DNA of 41,781 nt from Acholeplasma sp. CAG:878 (GCA_000432255.1 HF989927.1:1-41781); one strand, 5' to 3'. Numbered from the stretch's first letter, positions 15,435 to 24,416 are shown. Program-made: numbers and translations. The notes: generated by a model not told the origin, from the sequence alone.

Positions 15435-15743
15435 ATGAAACAGTATAATAAACTAGTAAGAGATAAAATACCAGAAATTATGCGTAATAATGGAGCAATT
15501 CCAGTAATAAGAAAATTACAAAATCATGAATATATAAAAGAATTGAATAAAAAATTACAAGAAGAATTAAAAGAGTATTTGGATGATGAGAGTATAGAAG
15601 AATTAGCTGATTTAGAGGAAGTAATTTTAGCTATATTAGATTACAAGAAAGTACCTTATGAACAATTTGAACAAATAAGAAAAGATAAAGTTTTAAAAAG
15701 AGGTGCTTTTAAGGAAAAAATTTATTTAGAAAGGGAAGAATAA
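15435..15743 (+). CDS. MazG-like / phosphoribosyl-ATP pyrophosphohydrolase-type protein
   Basis: 102 residues. It opens with KQYNKLVRDKIPEIM and carries the helix motif KLQEELKEYLDD...EELADLEEVILAIL, which provides the EExxE and ExxD metal ligands of the all-alpha NTP pyrophosphatase superfamily. Members hydrolyse non-canonical or excess nucleoside triphosphates (house-cleaning). There is no his operon nearby, so a HisE role is unlikely. It is 2 bp from both neighbours. Confidence 0.85.
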   Translation: MKQYNKLVRDKIPEIMRNNGAIPVIRKLQNHEYIKELNKKLQEELKEYLDDESIEELADLEEVILAILDYKKVPYEQFEQIRKDKVLKRGAFKEKIYLEREE

Positions 15744-15745
15744 TT

Positions 15746-16618
15746 ATGTCAAAAGTATATTTTAGTAAAATAATAAGTGAGGATAGATTAGTAGATATTT
15801 ATAAATGTTTAAATAAAGAATTAAAAGGAAATGTAGCAGTTAAAGTACATTCAGGAGAAGAAGGTAATCAAAATTATTTAAAACCACAATTTTTAAAAAA
15901 AATAATTGATTATGTAGATGGAACAGTAGTTGAATGTAATACTGCTTATGAGGGAAGTAGAAATGAGTCAAAAAAACATAAAGAATTAATTAATAAACAT
16001 GGATTTAATATGTATAAATTTGATTTATTAGATGAATTTGAGGATATAGAAGTTGAAATTCCTGATGGAAAAGTAATTAAAAAGAATTATCTTGGAAAAA
16101 ATATATTAAAATATGATTCAATGTTAGTAATTTCACATTTTAAAGGTCATCCCATGGGCGGATATGGAGGAGCATTAAAACAATTATCAATAGGTTGTGC
16201 GTCTACTAAAGGAAAATGTTATATTCATTCTGCTGGTGCAACTACAAAACAAGAAGAACTATGGAATAATCTACCAGAGCAAAAATTGTTTTTAGAATCA
16301 ATGGCAGATGCTAGTAAATCAGTTGTTGATTATTTTAAAGGTAATATATTATATATAAATGTAATGTGTAATTTATCAGTAGATTGTGATTGTTGTGCGA
16401 AAGCAGAGGATCCTTGTATGAGTGATATTGGAATTCTTGCGTCAATAGACCCAGTTGCCTTAGATAAGGCTTGTCTAGATTTAATATATAATTCAAATGA
16501 TCCAGGTAAGAAACATTTTATTGAAAGAGTAGAATCTAGATATGGAGTTCATACAATCGAAGCAGCTCATGAATTAAAAATTGGTGATATTAAATATGAA
16601 TTAATAGATATAGATTAG
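15746..16618 (+). CDS. DUF362-domain protein
   Basis: 290 residues. It matches the DUF362 family by length and by VAVKVHSGEEGN, ISHFKGHPMGGYGGALKQLS, IGCASTKGK and MCNLSVDCDCCAKAEDPCMS, then ASIDPVALDKACLDLI. The cysteine cluster CDCC...C may bind an iron-sulfur cluster or metal, but the C-terminal 4Fe-4S ferredoxin motif found in some members is absent. The function is not established. It is in the operon with the folate and MBL genes. Confidence 0.85.
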   Translation: MSKVYFSKIISEDRLVDIYKCLNKELKGNVAVKVHSGEEGNQNYLKPQFLKKIIDYVDGTVVECNTAYEGSRNESKKHKELINKHGFNMYKFDLLDEFEDIEVEIPDGKVIKKNYLGKNILKYDSMLVISHFKGHPMGGYGGALKQLSIGCASTKGKCYIHSAGATTKQEELWNNLPEQKLFLESMADASKSVVDYFKGNILYINVMCNLSVDCDCCAKAEDPCMSDIGILASIDPVALDKACLDLIYNSNDPGKKHFIERVESRYGVHTIEAAHELKIGDIKYELIDID

Positions 16619-16626
16619 AGGTACTT

Positions 16627-17508
16627 ATGGAATTAATTAAAGTAGGAGAAAAAACATTATATATAAAAAACAATACAAATATAGGTGTATATAAGATTAA
16701 TGATAATGATGTTTATTTAATTGATACTGGAAATGATAAAGAAGCCGGAAGAAAAATATTAAAAATTTTAAGCGAAAACAATTTAAATGTAAAAGGAATT
16801 ATTAATACCCATTCTAATGCTGATCATATTGGTGGGAATAAAATGATTCAAGAAAGAACTGATGCATTAATTTATAGTGATGGAATAGAAGTTGATATTA
16901 TTAACCATCCTATTTTAGAACCTTCTATTTTATATGGTGGTTATCCTTTTAAAAACCTACAAAATAAATTTTTAATGGCTAAGGAAAGTAATGCCAAACA
17001 AATTGAAAATTTACCAGAAGGATTAGAATATTTTAAAATAAAAGGACATTTCTTTGACATGATAGGTATTAAAACAAGCGATGATGTATATTTTTTAGGA
17101 GATTCTTTATTTAGTGAAGAAACAATATCAAAATATCATATTTTCTTTATTTATAATGTAAAAGAATACTTAGAAACTTTAGATTTTTTAAATACTTTAG
17201 AGGGAACTTTATTTATACCGTCACATGTTGAAGAAACTAAAAATATAAAAGAATTAATAAAAATTAATAGAAATAAAATAAATGAAATTGTAAATTATTT
17301 GTTGAATATTTGTAAAGTAGAAAAAACATTAGAAGATATATTAAAAGAAGTATTTGATTATTACAAATTAACTATCAATGAAACACAATATGTTTTAATT
17401 AGCAGTACAATAAAATCATATTTATCATATTTAATTGATGAAGAAAAAATAGAATATTATTTTAATTGTAATAAAATGTACTTTAAGACAATTTTGACAA
17501 ATGTATAA
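16627..17508 (+). CDS. MBL-fold metallo-hydrolase with HxNxDH variant motif
   Basis: 293 residues. The beta-lactamase-fold core spans about 1-200: LIDTGNDKEAG, NTHSNADHIGG (H62, N64, D66, H67), GHFFDMIGI, YFLGDSLF and IPSHVEE. The first metal motif is normally HxHxDH; here the second His is Asn, a variant seen in some MBL subgroups. Residues 210-293 form a helical extension (IKINRNKINEIVNYLLNICK) like those of MBL-fold/winged-helix proteins. It is probably a thioester or nucleotide hydrolase; substrate unknown. Last gene of the operon, 8 bp after DUF362. Confidence 0.82.
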   Translation: MELIKVGEKTLYIKNNTNIGVYKINDNDVYLIDTGNDKEAGRKILKILSENNLNVKGIINTHSNADHIGGNKMIQERTDALIYSDGIEVDIINHPILEPSILYGGYPFKNLQNKFLMAKESNAKQIENLPEGLEYFKIKGHFFDMIGIKTSDDVYFLGDSLFSEETISKYHIFFIYNVKEYLETLDFLNTLEGTLFIPSHVEETKNIKELIKINRNKINEIVNYLLNICKVEKTLEDILKEVFDYYKLTINETQYVLISSTIKSYLSYLIDEEKIEYYFNCNKMYFKTILTNV

Positions 17509-17522
17509 ATAAATGTTATAAT
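17494..17522 (+). promoter_or_regulatory. consensus sigma-A promoter of engB
   Basis: TTGACA, 17 bp, TATAAT, a perfect match. The -35 lies within the last codons of the MBL gene. Confidence 0.9.
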
Positions 17523-17549
17523 TATAAGGCTTAAAGGCAAGGTGTGAAT

Positions 17550-18131
17550 ATGAAAATAAGTTCTGTAAATTTAGAAGTTGGAGCAGTTAGAAGAAGCCAA
17601 TACCCAACTGACAATAAACCTGAATTTTTACTTGTTGGAAGAAGTAATGTTGGAAAAAGCAGTTTTATAAATACTTTGATTAATCGTAAAAATTACGCTA
17701 GAACCTCAGCAAATCCGGGTAAAACACAAACAATTAATTTTTATTTAGTTAATGATGAGTTTTATTTAGTTGATGCTCCTGGGTATGGTTATGCAAATAT
17801 AAGTAAAGCTAAAAAGAAGAAATTCGGTCTTATGATGGAAGACTATTTAGCCAATAGACCTAATTTAAAACAGGTATTTATGTTAATTGATTTTAGGCAA
17901 AAACCTAGTAGCGATGATTTAATGATGTATGATTTTTTAAAGTATTATAAAATACCAGTAACTGTTGTAGCAACAAAAATAGATAAAATTGGCATTACAA
18001 AACACCAACAACAAAGAAATTTAATCTTAGATAATCTTGACTTAGTTATTGGTGATGAATTTGTTATGTTTTCAAGTGTAACTAAAAAAGGAAAAGATGA
18101 AATTGAACAAAAAATCGAAAGAACAATTTAA
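17550..18131 (+). CDS. ysxC: ribosome biogenesis GTPase EngB/YsxC
   Basis: 193 residues from ATG 17550, 5 bp after AAGGTG. Single TrmE-Era-type GTPase domain: G1 GRSNVGKSS at 30-38, G2 in the ARTSANPGKTQT loop, G3 DAPGYGY, G4 ATKID and G5 FSSVT. It assists late assembly of the large ribosomal subunit. The gene begins a unit with a hypothetical gene and der, also a ribosome GTPase. Its own consensus promoter lies 28 bp upstream. Confidence 0.96.
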   Translation: MKISSVNLEVGAVRRSQYPTDNKPEFLLVGRSNVGKSSFINTLINRKNYARTSANPGKTQTINFYLVNDEFYLVDAPGYGYANISKAKKKKFGLMMEDYLANRPNLKQVFMLIDFRQKPSSDDLMMYDFLKYYKIPVTVVATKIDKIGITKHQQQRNLILDNLDLVIGDEFVMFSSVTKKGKDEIEQKIERTI

Positions 18132-18179
18132 AGTAATCTCATTATAAAATTTTAATCATACAATATGTTAGGTGGTATG

Positions 18180-18662
18180 ATGAAAGTAAAAGCAATAAAT
18201 GAAGATGAAATTATTGTTTTTTTAAATAAAAAATATTTTTATGATTTGGACTTAGAAAATGATGAAAAAGTAGAAGAATATTTTAGAGATATTTTTAAGT
18301 CTTTAGTAAATAATTATGATATCGCTTTAAAAGGAAGTTATACAATCTACTTTTACAGTGATAAAAATTATGGAATAATTTTAAAAATCATTCGTGAAGA
18401 TGAAATTTATTATTATGATAATCAAATTGATATGAATATTAATTTTGTTAATAATCCATTTTTGTATAAAATTAATTATTCATACTTAGATAAATATTTG
18501 TTAAAATATAGTAAATTGTATATGTATAAAAATGAATTTTATTTACAAATAAAAGAAAAAATTGATGAAATAATTTTAGGTAAAATTATTGAAATAAGTG
18601 ATATAATATTTGAGGACGAAAGTTTAAAAATAATAACAAAAGGTAGGGAAGTGATTTTATGA
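18180..18662 (+). CDS. hypothetical protein between engB and der
   Basis: 160 residues from the ATG at 18180, spaced 4 bp from AGGTGG; two upstream in-frame ATGs (18165, 18177) are less well placed. The protein is acidic, rich in Tyr, Ile and Asn, and appears soluble. It starts MKVKAINEDEIIVFLNKKYF and includes YTIYFYSDKNYGIILKI and EDEIYYYDNQ. The opening faintly recalls the MecA adaptor family, but not enough to name it. Its last 4 bases overlap the der start (ATGA), so the two are coupled. Confidence 0.7.
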   Translation: MKVKAINEDEIIVFLNKKYFYDLDLENDEKVEEYFRDIFKSLVNNYDIALKGSYTIYFYSDKNYGIILKIIREDEIYYYDNQIDMNINFVNNPFLYKINYSYLDKYLLKYSKLYMYKNEFYLQIKEKIDEIILGKIIEISDIIFEDESLKIITKGREVIL

Positions 18663-19975
18663 AAAAACCGGTTGTCGCATTAGTTGGAAGACCAAATGTA
18701 GGAAAAAGTACTTTATTTAATCGTTTAATTGGAAGTAAAGTGGCGATTATTGAAGATATACCAGGAATTACAAGAGATAGAATTTATGGAACAGTTAATT
18801 TTAATAATTATGTTTTTCATCTAATAGATACAGGTGGTATTGATTTATCAAAAGAAAAGTTTAATGATGAAATAAAAGTTCAAGCTGAACTTGCTATTGA
18901 TGAAGCTGATGTTATTGTATTTATTGTCGATGGTAAGGAAGGTCTTACTAGTAATGACCTTGAAGTAAAGGACATGCTTATTAAATCAGGTAAAAAAGTA
19001 ATAGTAGCTATTAACAAGATTGATAGTAAACTAGCTCGTGAACACATGTATGATTTTTATGAATTAGGATTTGATTCATATATTAATGTAAGTGCCGAAC
19101 AAAATGAAGGCATTTATGAATTATTACAAATGATTACTGATGATTTTAAAGAATATAAAGAAGAAGAAAATAACTCAATTAAATTTTCAATTATTGGAAG
19201 ACCAAATGTAGGAAAAAGTAGTTTAGTAAATGCTATTTTAAATGAAGATAGAGTAATTGTTAGTCCTATTGCTGGGACAACCCGTGATGCTATTGATACA
19301 CCATTTGTTTATAATAAAGAAAATTTTATTGTAATAGATACAGCTGGTATGCGTAAAAAAGGTAAAATATATGAAACAGTAGAAAGATATAGCCTACTTA
19401 GAAGTATGAAAGCAATTGATAGAAGTGATGTTTGTGTACTAGTAATTAATGCAGAAGAAGGTATAATCGAACATGACAAACATATAGCAGGTTATGCTAT
19501 TGAAGCTGGAAAAGCTTTAGTAATAGTTGTAAATAAGTGGGATACAATTGAAGATAAAGATAAGGAAATGAAAAAGTTTGAACAATCTATTCGCAATAAT
19601 TTTCAATTTATGCCCTATGTTCCTATAGTTTATTTATCTGCTTTAACTAAAAAAAGAATTCATACATTGATGCCACAAATAATTAAAGTTTATAACAATA
19701 GTCAAAAAGTTATAGCAACTAATCTTTTAAATAATGTTATAAGAGATGCATATGAACTTAATCTACCACCTTCATATAAAGGAAAAAGATTAAAAATATA
19801 TTTTTGTAATCAAGTGTCAGTTGCTCCTCCTACTTTTAACATTCAAGTTAATAACAAAGGTTTAGTTCACTTTTCATATGAAAGATATTTAGAAAATAAG
19901 ATAAGAGAATCATTTGATTTTGAAGGAACTCCTATTAAGTTAGTATTTAAAAATAAGGGTGAACAAGAATTATAA
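18659..19975 (+). CDS. der: ribosome biogenesis GTPase Der (EngA)
   Basis: 438 residues, the usual length. Two tandem GTPase domains: GRPNVGKST at 10-18 with DTGGID and NKID, and GRPNVGKSS at about 180-188 with DTAGMRKKG and NKWD. A C-terminal KH-like domain follows (NLPPSYKGKRLKIYFCNQ, SYERYLENKIRESF). Der acts in 50S assembly. It is coupled to the preceding gene by ATGA. In B. subtilis der is also followed downstream by spoIVA and hbs, as here. Confidence 0.98.
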   Translation: MKKPVVALVGRPNVGKSTLFNRLIGSKVAIIEDIPGITRDRIYGTVNFNNYVFHLIDTGGIDLSKEKFNDEIKVQAELAIDEADVIVFIVDGKEGLTSNDLEVKDMLIKSGKKVIVAINKIDSKLAREHMYDFYELGFDSYINVSAEQNEGIYELLQMITDDFKEYKEEENNSIKFSIIGRPNVGKSSLVNAILNEDRVIVSPIAGTTRDAIDTPFVYNKENFIVIDTAGMRKKGKIYETVERYSLLRSMKAIDRSDVCVLVINAEEGIIEHDKHIAGYAIEAGKALVIVVNKWDTIEDKDKEMKKFEQSIRNNFQFMPYVPIVYLSALTKKRIHTLMPQIIKVYNNSQKVIATNLLNNVIRDAYELNLPPSYKGKRLKIYFCNQVSVAPPTFNIQVNNKGLVHFSYERYLENKIRESFDFEGTPIKLVFKNKGEQEL

Positions 19976-19996
19976 AAAGTACCATTTTGGTACTTT
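19976..19996. terminator. terminator between der and the convergent gene
   Basis: AAAGTACC, loop ATTTT, GGTACTTT. It overlaps the stop codons of both flanking genes. Confidence 0.75.
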
Positions 19997-20321
19997 ATTT
20001 TTGTGTTCCATCAATCATGTATAAGAAAGGTTGTTTTTTCTTTTCTGAAGCATCAAATCCTAATTCTTCGTAATTTTTAATTAAAAAATTATAGTAATCA
20101 GCATCTTTAATTCTTTCAAAATAAGATAATTGTTCAAAAGTTATTCCTTCAAATGTATTAAAAACAAGAGCATATTTGATAAATGTTTGAACATCTTTAA
20201 TATTTAGGCTATCCGCACTATTAATAGCAGCCAAAAGTTTTCTTTCATAACCATCGACCGTTTTGATTTTATGGTATGTTAGTAGGTCACTCAAAGCTTG
20301 TCTTGCATTATTATTAATCAT
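19995..20321 (-). CDS. hypothetical protein
   Basis: 108 residues, not recognised. Soluble and probably helical: NNNARQALSDLLTYHKIKT, YERKLLAAINSADS, FIKYALVFNTFEGITFEQLS, ending PFLYMIDGTQK. It has GAGGTGG ahead of its ATG, and is convergent to der and divergent from spoVIF. Confidence 0.65.
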   Translation of the reverse strand: MINNNARQALSDLLTYHKIKTVDGYERKLLAAINSADSLNIKDVQTFIKYALVFNTFEGITFEQLSYFERIKDADYYNFLIKNYEELGFDASEKKKQPFLYMIDGTQK

Positions 20322-20398
20322 AATCCACCTCTTATCTAGTTATTTTAACACACAATTTTTAATAAAACAATACTAAAGTAAATAAAACAAGTTCTAGT

Positions 20399-20425
20399 AC
20401 CTAAATTATATAATTACATATAATA
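20399..20425 (+). promoter_or_regulatory. sigma-K-like promoter of spoVIF
   Basis: AC at 20399-20400, 16 bp, CATATAATA, an exact AC-N16-CATAnnnTA match. In B. subtilis spoVIF is a late mother-cell gene of the sigma-K regulon. Confidence 0.5.
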
Positions 20426-20441
20426 AATCTAGGAGGATGTT

Positions 20442-20687
20442 ATGTTTAAATTTACTGATAATTTTTTTGATAGAATCGAAAAGAAAACAAATGTTGGAAA
20501 GGATACTATTTTAAAGTTGGCTGATAAACTTCAACAAGGAAATTTAAAAGATGAGGGGACTTTAAGAGAAGTTATTCAAGAGCTTGGAAAAATGACTGGT
20601 AAAGATATAAATAAAGACAAGGAAGATAAAATAATAAATGCAGTTGTTAATGACAAAATACCGAAAGATATAGATAAAATGCTATAA
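20442..20687 (+). CDS. spoVIF: sporulation stage VI protein F
   Basis: 81 residues, the family length. MFKFTDNFFDRIEKKTNVGK, ILKLADKLQQGNLKDEGTLR and a C-terminus of KEDKIINAVVNDKIPKDIDKM match SpoVIF (YjcC) closely. In B. subtilis it is needed for late spore-coat assembly and resistance. ATG behind AGGAGG. Located directly before spoIVA, another coat-assembly gene. Confidence 0.93.
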   Translation: MFKFTDNFFDRIEKKTNVGKDTILKLADKLQQGNLKDEGTLREVIQELGKMTGKDINKDKEDKIINAVVNDKIPKDIDKML

Positions 20688-20715
20688 TTTTAACTACTTT
20701 CTTATAAAAAATAAG

Positions 20716-20723
20716 CATACAAT
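20716..20723 (+). promoter_or_regulatory. sigma-E-like -10 of spoIVA
   Basis: CATACAAT matches the sigma-E -10 consensus fully. The -35 region (TTATAAA) is only a weak match. spoIVA is a sigma-E gene in B. subtilis. Confidence 0.45.
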
Positions 20724-20770
20724 GTTTTTTTGAAACATATAGTTTATTGAAAAACGGAAAGTAGGTAATT

Positions 20771-22246
20771 ATGGAAAAGATAGATATAATAAAAAGCATT
20801 ACAGAAAGAACAGGTGGAGACATATATTTAGGTGTCGTAGGAGCGGTTAGGACAGGAAAATCAACATTTATTAAAAAAATGGTTGAAACTTTAATCGTTA
20901 CCAATATTGAAGATGAATATGAAAGAAAACGTTGTTTGGATGAAATTCCACAATCAGCTCAAGGAAAAACGATTATGACAACTGAACCTAAGTTTGTTCC
21001 ATCACAAGCAGCTAAAATTCAAATAGAAGATTTTAGTGCTAATGTTAGATTAATCGATTGTGTTGGATATGTAATACCTGATGCGAAAGGTTATGAAGAT
21101 GAAAATGGACCTAGAATGGTCAAAACCCCATGGTATGATGAGGAGATACCATTTATAGAAGCTGCGGAGATTGGTACAGAAAAAGTTATAAAAGACCACT
21201 CTTCAATTGGTATTGTTGTAACAACAGATGGCTCGATTGGAGAAATTAAGAGGGAAAGTTATGTAGAAGCCGAAAAAAGAGTTATCGATGAACTAAAAGA
21301 AATTGGTAAGCCTTTTATAGTTATTCTTAATTCAGTTCATCCGATGCTCCCAGAAACAGAAAATTTAGCTGAAAACTTAAGAGCAGAATATGACGTTCCA
21401 GTTATACCAATTAGTGTTGAAAATATGACTGAAAGAGATATGTATGGCATTTTAAAAGAAGCATTATTTGAATTCCCTGTTGTTGAGGTAAAAGTAGAAA
21501 TGCCACAGTGGATTGCATGTTTATCATATAATCATTGGTTAAAACAAATATACATGGATAAAATAAGAGAGAGTGTTATTGAAATAGAAAAAATAAGAGA
21601 TATTGATAATATAACAAGCCATTTTGTAAACTGCGAATACATTAGTAAAGCATATTTGTCTGACGTTAATACTTCAACTGGAGAAATTACAGTAACTCTA
21701 AACGCACCAAGTGAACTTTATAACGAGATATTAAAAGATATAATCAAAGTAGATGTTACTAATAAAGCAGAATTACTAATGTTATTCCAAGAATATAACG
21801 AAGCAAAAGAAGAATATGACCAAATAAAAAGTGCTTTAAAAATGGTCAAGACAACTGGTTATGGTGTGGCAAGTCCAAGTTTATCTGATATGAAATTAGA
21901 TAATCCAGAGATTATTAAACAAGGTAGTAGGTATGGAATTAAATTAAAAGCTGTTGCTCCATCAATCCATATGATTAGAGTTGATGTCGAAAGTACATTT
22001 GAACCAATAATCGGAAGTGAACTTCAAAGTAAAGAATTAATTGATTATTTAATGAAAGACCAAGAACAAGACCCAGCAAATATTTGGAAAAGTGAAATAT
22101 TTGGAAGAAGTTTGGATGTAATTGTAAAAGAGGGTATTCAAGCAAAACTTTCAATGATGCCTGAGAATGCTAGGTATAAACTCCAACACACTTTGTGTAA
22201 ATTGGTAAACAAAGGTTCTGGTAATTTATTTGCAATCGTTTTATAA
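20771..22246 (+). CDS. spoIVA: spore coat morphogenetic ATPase SpoIVA
   Basis: 491 residues (B. subtilis protein 492). SpoIVA polymerises with ATP hydrolysis on the forespore outer membrane and forms the coat base. The P-loop GAVRTGKS is at 24-31, followed by the long conserved N-terminal half (IPQSAQGKTIMTTEPKFVPS, IDCVGYVIPDAKGYEDENGP) and the C-terminal domain ending KLVNKGSGNLFAIVL, which anchors it to SpoVM-bound membrane. Its ribosome site GGAAAGTAGG is weak. A terminator overlaps the 3' end. Confidence 0.98.
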   Translation: MEKIDIIKSITERTGGDIYLGVVGAVRTGKSTFIKKMVETLIVTNIEDEYERKRCLDEIPQSAQGKTIMTTEPKFVPSQAAKIQIEDFSANVRLIDCVGYVIPDAKGYEDENGPRMVKTPWYDEEIPFIEAAEIGTEKVIKDHSSIGIVVTTDGSIGEIKRESYVEAEKRVIDELKEIGKPFIVILNSVHPMLPETENLAENLRAEYDVPVIPISVENMTERDMYGILKEALFEFPVVEVKVEMPQWIACLSYNHWLKQIYMDKIRESVIEIEKIRDIDNITSHFVNCEYISKAYLSDVNTSTGEITVTLNAPSELYNEILKDIIKVDVTNKAELLMLFQEYNEAKEEYDQIKSALKMVKTTGYGVASPSLSDMKLDNPEIIKQGSRYGIKLKAVAPSIHMIRVDVESTFEPIIGSELQSKELIDYLMKDQEQDPANIWKSEIFGRSLDVIVKEGIQAKLSMMPENARYKLQHTLCKLVNKGSGNLFAIVL

Positions 22247-22259
22247 TGATTGCTTTTTT
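22232..22259 (+). terminator. terminator of spoIVA
   Basis: GCAATCGTT, loop TTAT, AATGATTGC with one G-T pair, then T6. The stem begins within the last codons. Confidence 0.8.
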
Positions 22260-22378
22260 AATTTAAATTATTTATAAACAAATATTATAAGTTTATATTT
22301 TATAGTTGGAGTAATAATAATTAATCATAGCTTTGATTAATAAAAGTGTATTTTTTTTTAACAAATTATATAAAATGC

Positions 22379-22407
22379 TTGCATTTATATTAAAAAAATG
22401 GTATCCT
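22379..22407 (+). promoter_or_regulatory. sigma-A promoter of the HU gene
   Basis: TTGCAT, 17 bp, TATCCT. It lies 50 bp before the coding start; the 200 bp between it and spoIVA holds nothing else recognisable. Confidence 0.6.
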
Positions 22408-22456
22408 TAAATTGTAGGTAACATAAGTTACTTAAAATTCAAATAGGAGGTAAATT

Positions 22457-22729
22457 ATGTCAAAAACAGATTTAGTATGTTTTATTGCAGAAGAAACAGG
22501 ATTATCAAAAGCTGATGCTACTCGTGCATTAGACGCTACAATGAAAGGAATCACAGAAGGATTAAAAAATGAAGGTAAAGTTACTTTAACTGGTTTCGCT
22601 ACTTTTACTGCAAAGAAAAAAGAAGCTAAAACTGGAAGAAATCCTAAAACTGGTGAAGCCGTTAATATTCCTGCAAGAGTTGCTGCAACAATTAAAGCTG
22701 GTTCTAAACTAAAAGATGCTTTAAACTAA
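22457..22729 (+). CDS. hup: DNA-binding protein HU
   Basis: 90 residues, full length. It bends and compacts DNA as a dimer. Helical N-terminal body (SKTDLVCFIAEETGLSKADA), signature GFATFTAKKKEAKTGRNPKT containing the beta-arm, then VAATIKAGSKLKDALN. AGGAGG lies 6 bp upstream. Its position after spoIVA matches hbs in B. subtilis. It is the intact counterpart of the truncated HU at 7325. Confidence 0.97.
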   Translation: MSKTDLVCFIAEETGLSKADATRALDATMKGITEGLKNEGKVTLTGFATFTAKKKEAKTGRNPKTGEAVNIPARVAATIKAGSKLKDALN

Positions 22730-22730
22730 G

Positions 22731-22754
22731 AAGGTTTTAAAAACCTTTTTTTTC
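22731..22754 (+). terminator. terminator of the HU gene
   Basis: AAGGTTT, loop TAA, AAACCTT followed by a T-run. Confidence 0.85.
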
Positions 22755-22791
22755 TTGTTAAAATGTTATATAATAGTAGTGGGTGAAGATG

Positions 22792-23877
22792 ATGTTAGAT
22801 ACGGCAAATGAAGTTTTAAAAACGATTATTAATAACGGATACAAAGCCTATATAGTAGGTGGTTATCCAAGAGATTTGTATTTAAATAAAGATAGTGTTG
22901 ATATAGATATGTGCACTAATGCAACGCCAAAACAATTGAAAGAAATATTTAAATCGAGTATTTTACCAAAGCAAGAATACGGTGGAGTTACTGTAGTTTT
23001 TAATAATATAAGATTTGAAATTACAACTTTTAGAAAAGAAATTAAGTATGAAAACAATCGTTTTCCAGTTAAAATAAAATATATAGATTATTTAATAGAT
23101 GATTTAAAAAGAAGAGATTTTACTATTAATACACTTTGTTTAGATGAAAATGGAGAATATATTGACTTGTTAAATGCTAGAAAAGATATTGATTGTAAAA
23201 TCATAAAAACAGTTGGTAATTCTGATAAAAAAATAGAAGATGATATTTTAAGAAGTCTAAGAGCAATTAGATTTGCAACTATTTTAGACTTTAAGTTAGA
23301 TGAAGAACTAAAAAAAAGCATTATGAAATATGGTTATCTACTTAAGAATTTATCGTACTATCGTAAGAAAGATGAATTAGATAAAATATTTTCAAGTCCA
23401 AATGCTAAATACGGAATAGATTTAATCAAGGAATTAAAATTGCAAGAATATTTAGAATTAAATAATATAGATAAATTAGTAATTACAAGCCCTATAGCAA
23501 TTTGGGCACAATTAGATGTGTTAGACAAGTATAATTTTTCTTCATCAGAAAGAGAAATAATTGAAAATGTTAATGAAGTGATGAATTTAGATTTGTTTGA
23601 TAATAACACACTATATAAATATGGTTTATATGTTTGTACTTTAGTTGCTGAAATAAAAGGAATTAATCGAAAAGAAATAATTTTGAAATATAATAATTTA
23701 CAAATAAAAGCTCCTAACGAAGTTACATTAAAAGGTATGGATATTTGTAATCTTTTAAATAAAAAACCAGGACCTTATCTCAAAAAAATTATAAATACAC
23801 TTGAAGAAAAAATCGTAAATAATGAGCTTTTAAATAATAAAGAGGCATTATCAAAGTATGTGTTAGAAAATTACTGA
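22792..23877 (+). CDS. cca: CCA tRNA nucleotidyltransferase
   Basis: 361 residues from the second of two ATGs, 6 bp after GGTG. It adds or repairs the CCA end of tRNA. Class II nucleotidyltransferase marks: GGYPRD at 23-28, DxD at D37/D39, LKRRDFTINTL, and DILRSLRAIRFAT in the neck domain. A helical body and tail follow (IKAPNEVTLKGMDICNLLNK) as in Bacilli enzymes. A TATAAT at 22769-22774 provides its promoter. Confidence 0.95.
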   Translation: MLDTANEVLKTIINNGYKAYIVGGYPRDLYLNKDSVDIDMCTNATPKQLKEIFKSSILPKQEYGGVTVVFNNIRFEITTFRKEIKYENNRFPVKIKYIDYLIDDLKRRDFTINTLCLDENGEYIDLLNARKDIDCKIIKTVGNSDKKIEDDILRSLRAIRFATILDFKLDEELKKSIMKYGYLLKNLSYYRKKDELDKIFSSPNAKYGIDLIKELKLQEYLELNNIDKLVITSPIAIWAQLDVLDKYNFSSSEREIIENVNEVMNLDLFDNNTLYKYGLYVCTLVAEIKGINRKEIILKYNNLQIKAPNEVTLKGMDICNLLNKKPGPYLKKIINTLEEKIVNNELLNNKEALSKYVLENY

Positions 23878-23897
23878 TATTTTTATATCAGTTTTTA
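23873..23897 (+). terminator. terminator of cca
   Basis: ACTGATAT, loop TTTT, ATATCAGT then T5, beginning at the stop codon. Confidence 0.85.
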
Positions 23898-23904
23898 TTA
23901 AAAC

Positions 23905-23933
23905 TTGATTTTATATGTTTAAATTGCTATAAT
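23905..23933 (+). promoter_or_regulatory. promoter giving a leaderless lspA message
   Basis: TTGATT, 17 bp, TATAAT at 23928-23933. The -10 ends 6 bp before the ATG at 23940, so the transcript should start at the codon itself; no ribosome site is present. Confidence 0.6.
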
Positions 23934-23939
23934 ATTTAC

Positions 23940-24416
23940 ATGAACAAGAAATTATTTTTTATTACAATTATTAGTATTTTATTTGACCAATTGATTAAAT
24001 TTATTATTAGTCATTTTTTTAGTGTTTATGAAAGTATAACTATTATCAATAACTTTTTTAATATAACTTATGTTAAAAATACTGGAGCAGCTTTTAGTAT
24101 ACTACAGGGTAACCAAACTTTGTTAATTATAATTACAGTATTAACAATTTTATTAATTAATTATTTTTTAACTAAAGATAAAAATGTTAATAAATTTGAA
24201 ACTATAACCTATGGACTATTACTAGGTGGGATATATGGTAATCTAATTGATAGAATTTTATATGGATATGTAATAGATTATTTGGATTTTACAATTTTTG
24301 GTTATAATTTTGCTGTATTTAATTTAGCAGATATATTAATTGTTGGAACTATATTCTTGTTATTGATTAATTCATTTAAAAAAGGTGGTAACAATGGAAA
24401 AAATAGTTGTAAATGA
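23940..24416 (+). CDS. lspA: lipoprotein signal peptidase (signal peptidase II)
   Basis: 158 residues, four membrane spans. It removes signal peptides from prolipoproteins. Motifs: FDQLIK near residue 15, VKNTGAAFSILQG at 46-57, GNLIDR (N101, catalytic D104) and FNLADI (catalytic D131). The ATG has no Shine-Dalgarno and follows a -10 by 6 bp. The end overlaps the next gene by 23 bp. Confidence 0.97.
   Translation: MNKKLFFITIISILFDQLIKFIISHFFSVYESITIINNFFNITYVKNTGAAFSILQGNQTLLIIITVLTILLINYFLTKDKNVNKFETITYGLLLGGIYGNLIDRILYGYVIDYLDFTIFGYNFAVFNLADILIVGTIFLLLINSFKKGGNNGKNSCK

Noticed and set aside
18165..18662. MecA adaptor identity for the gene between engB and der
   Set aside because: Only the first few residues look similar; length and the rest of the protein do not support the name.
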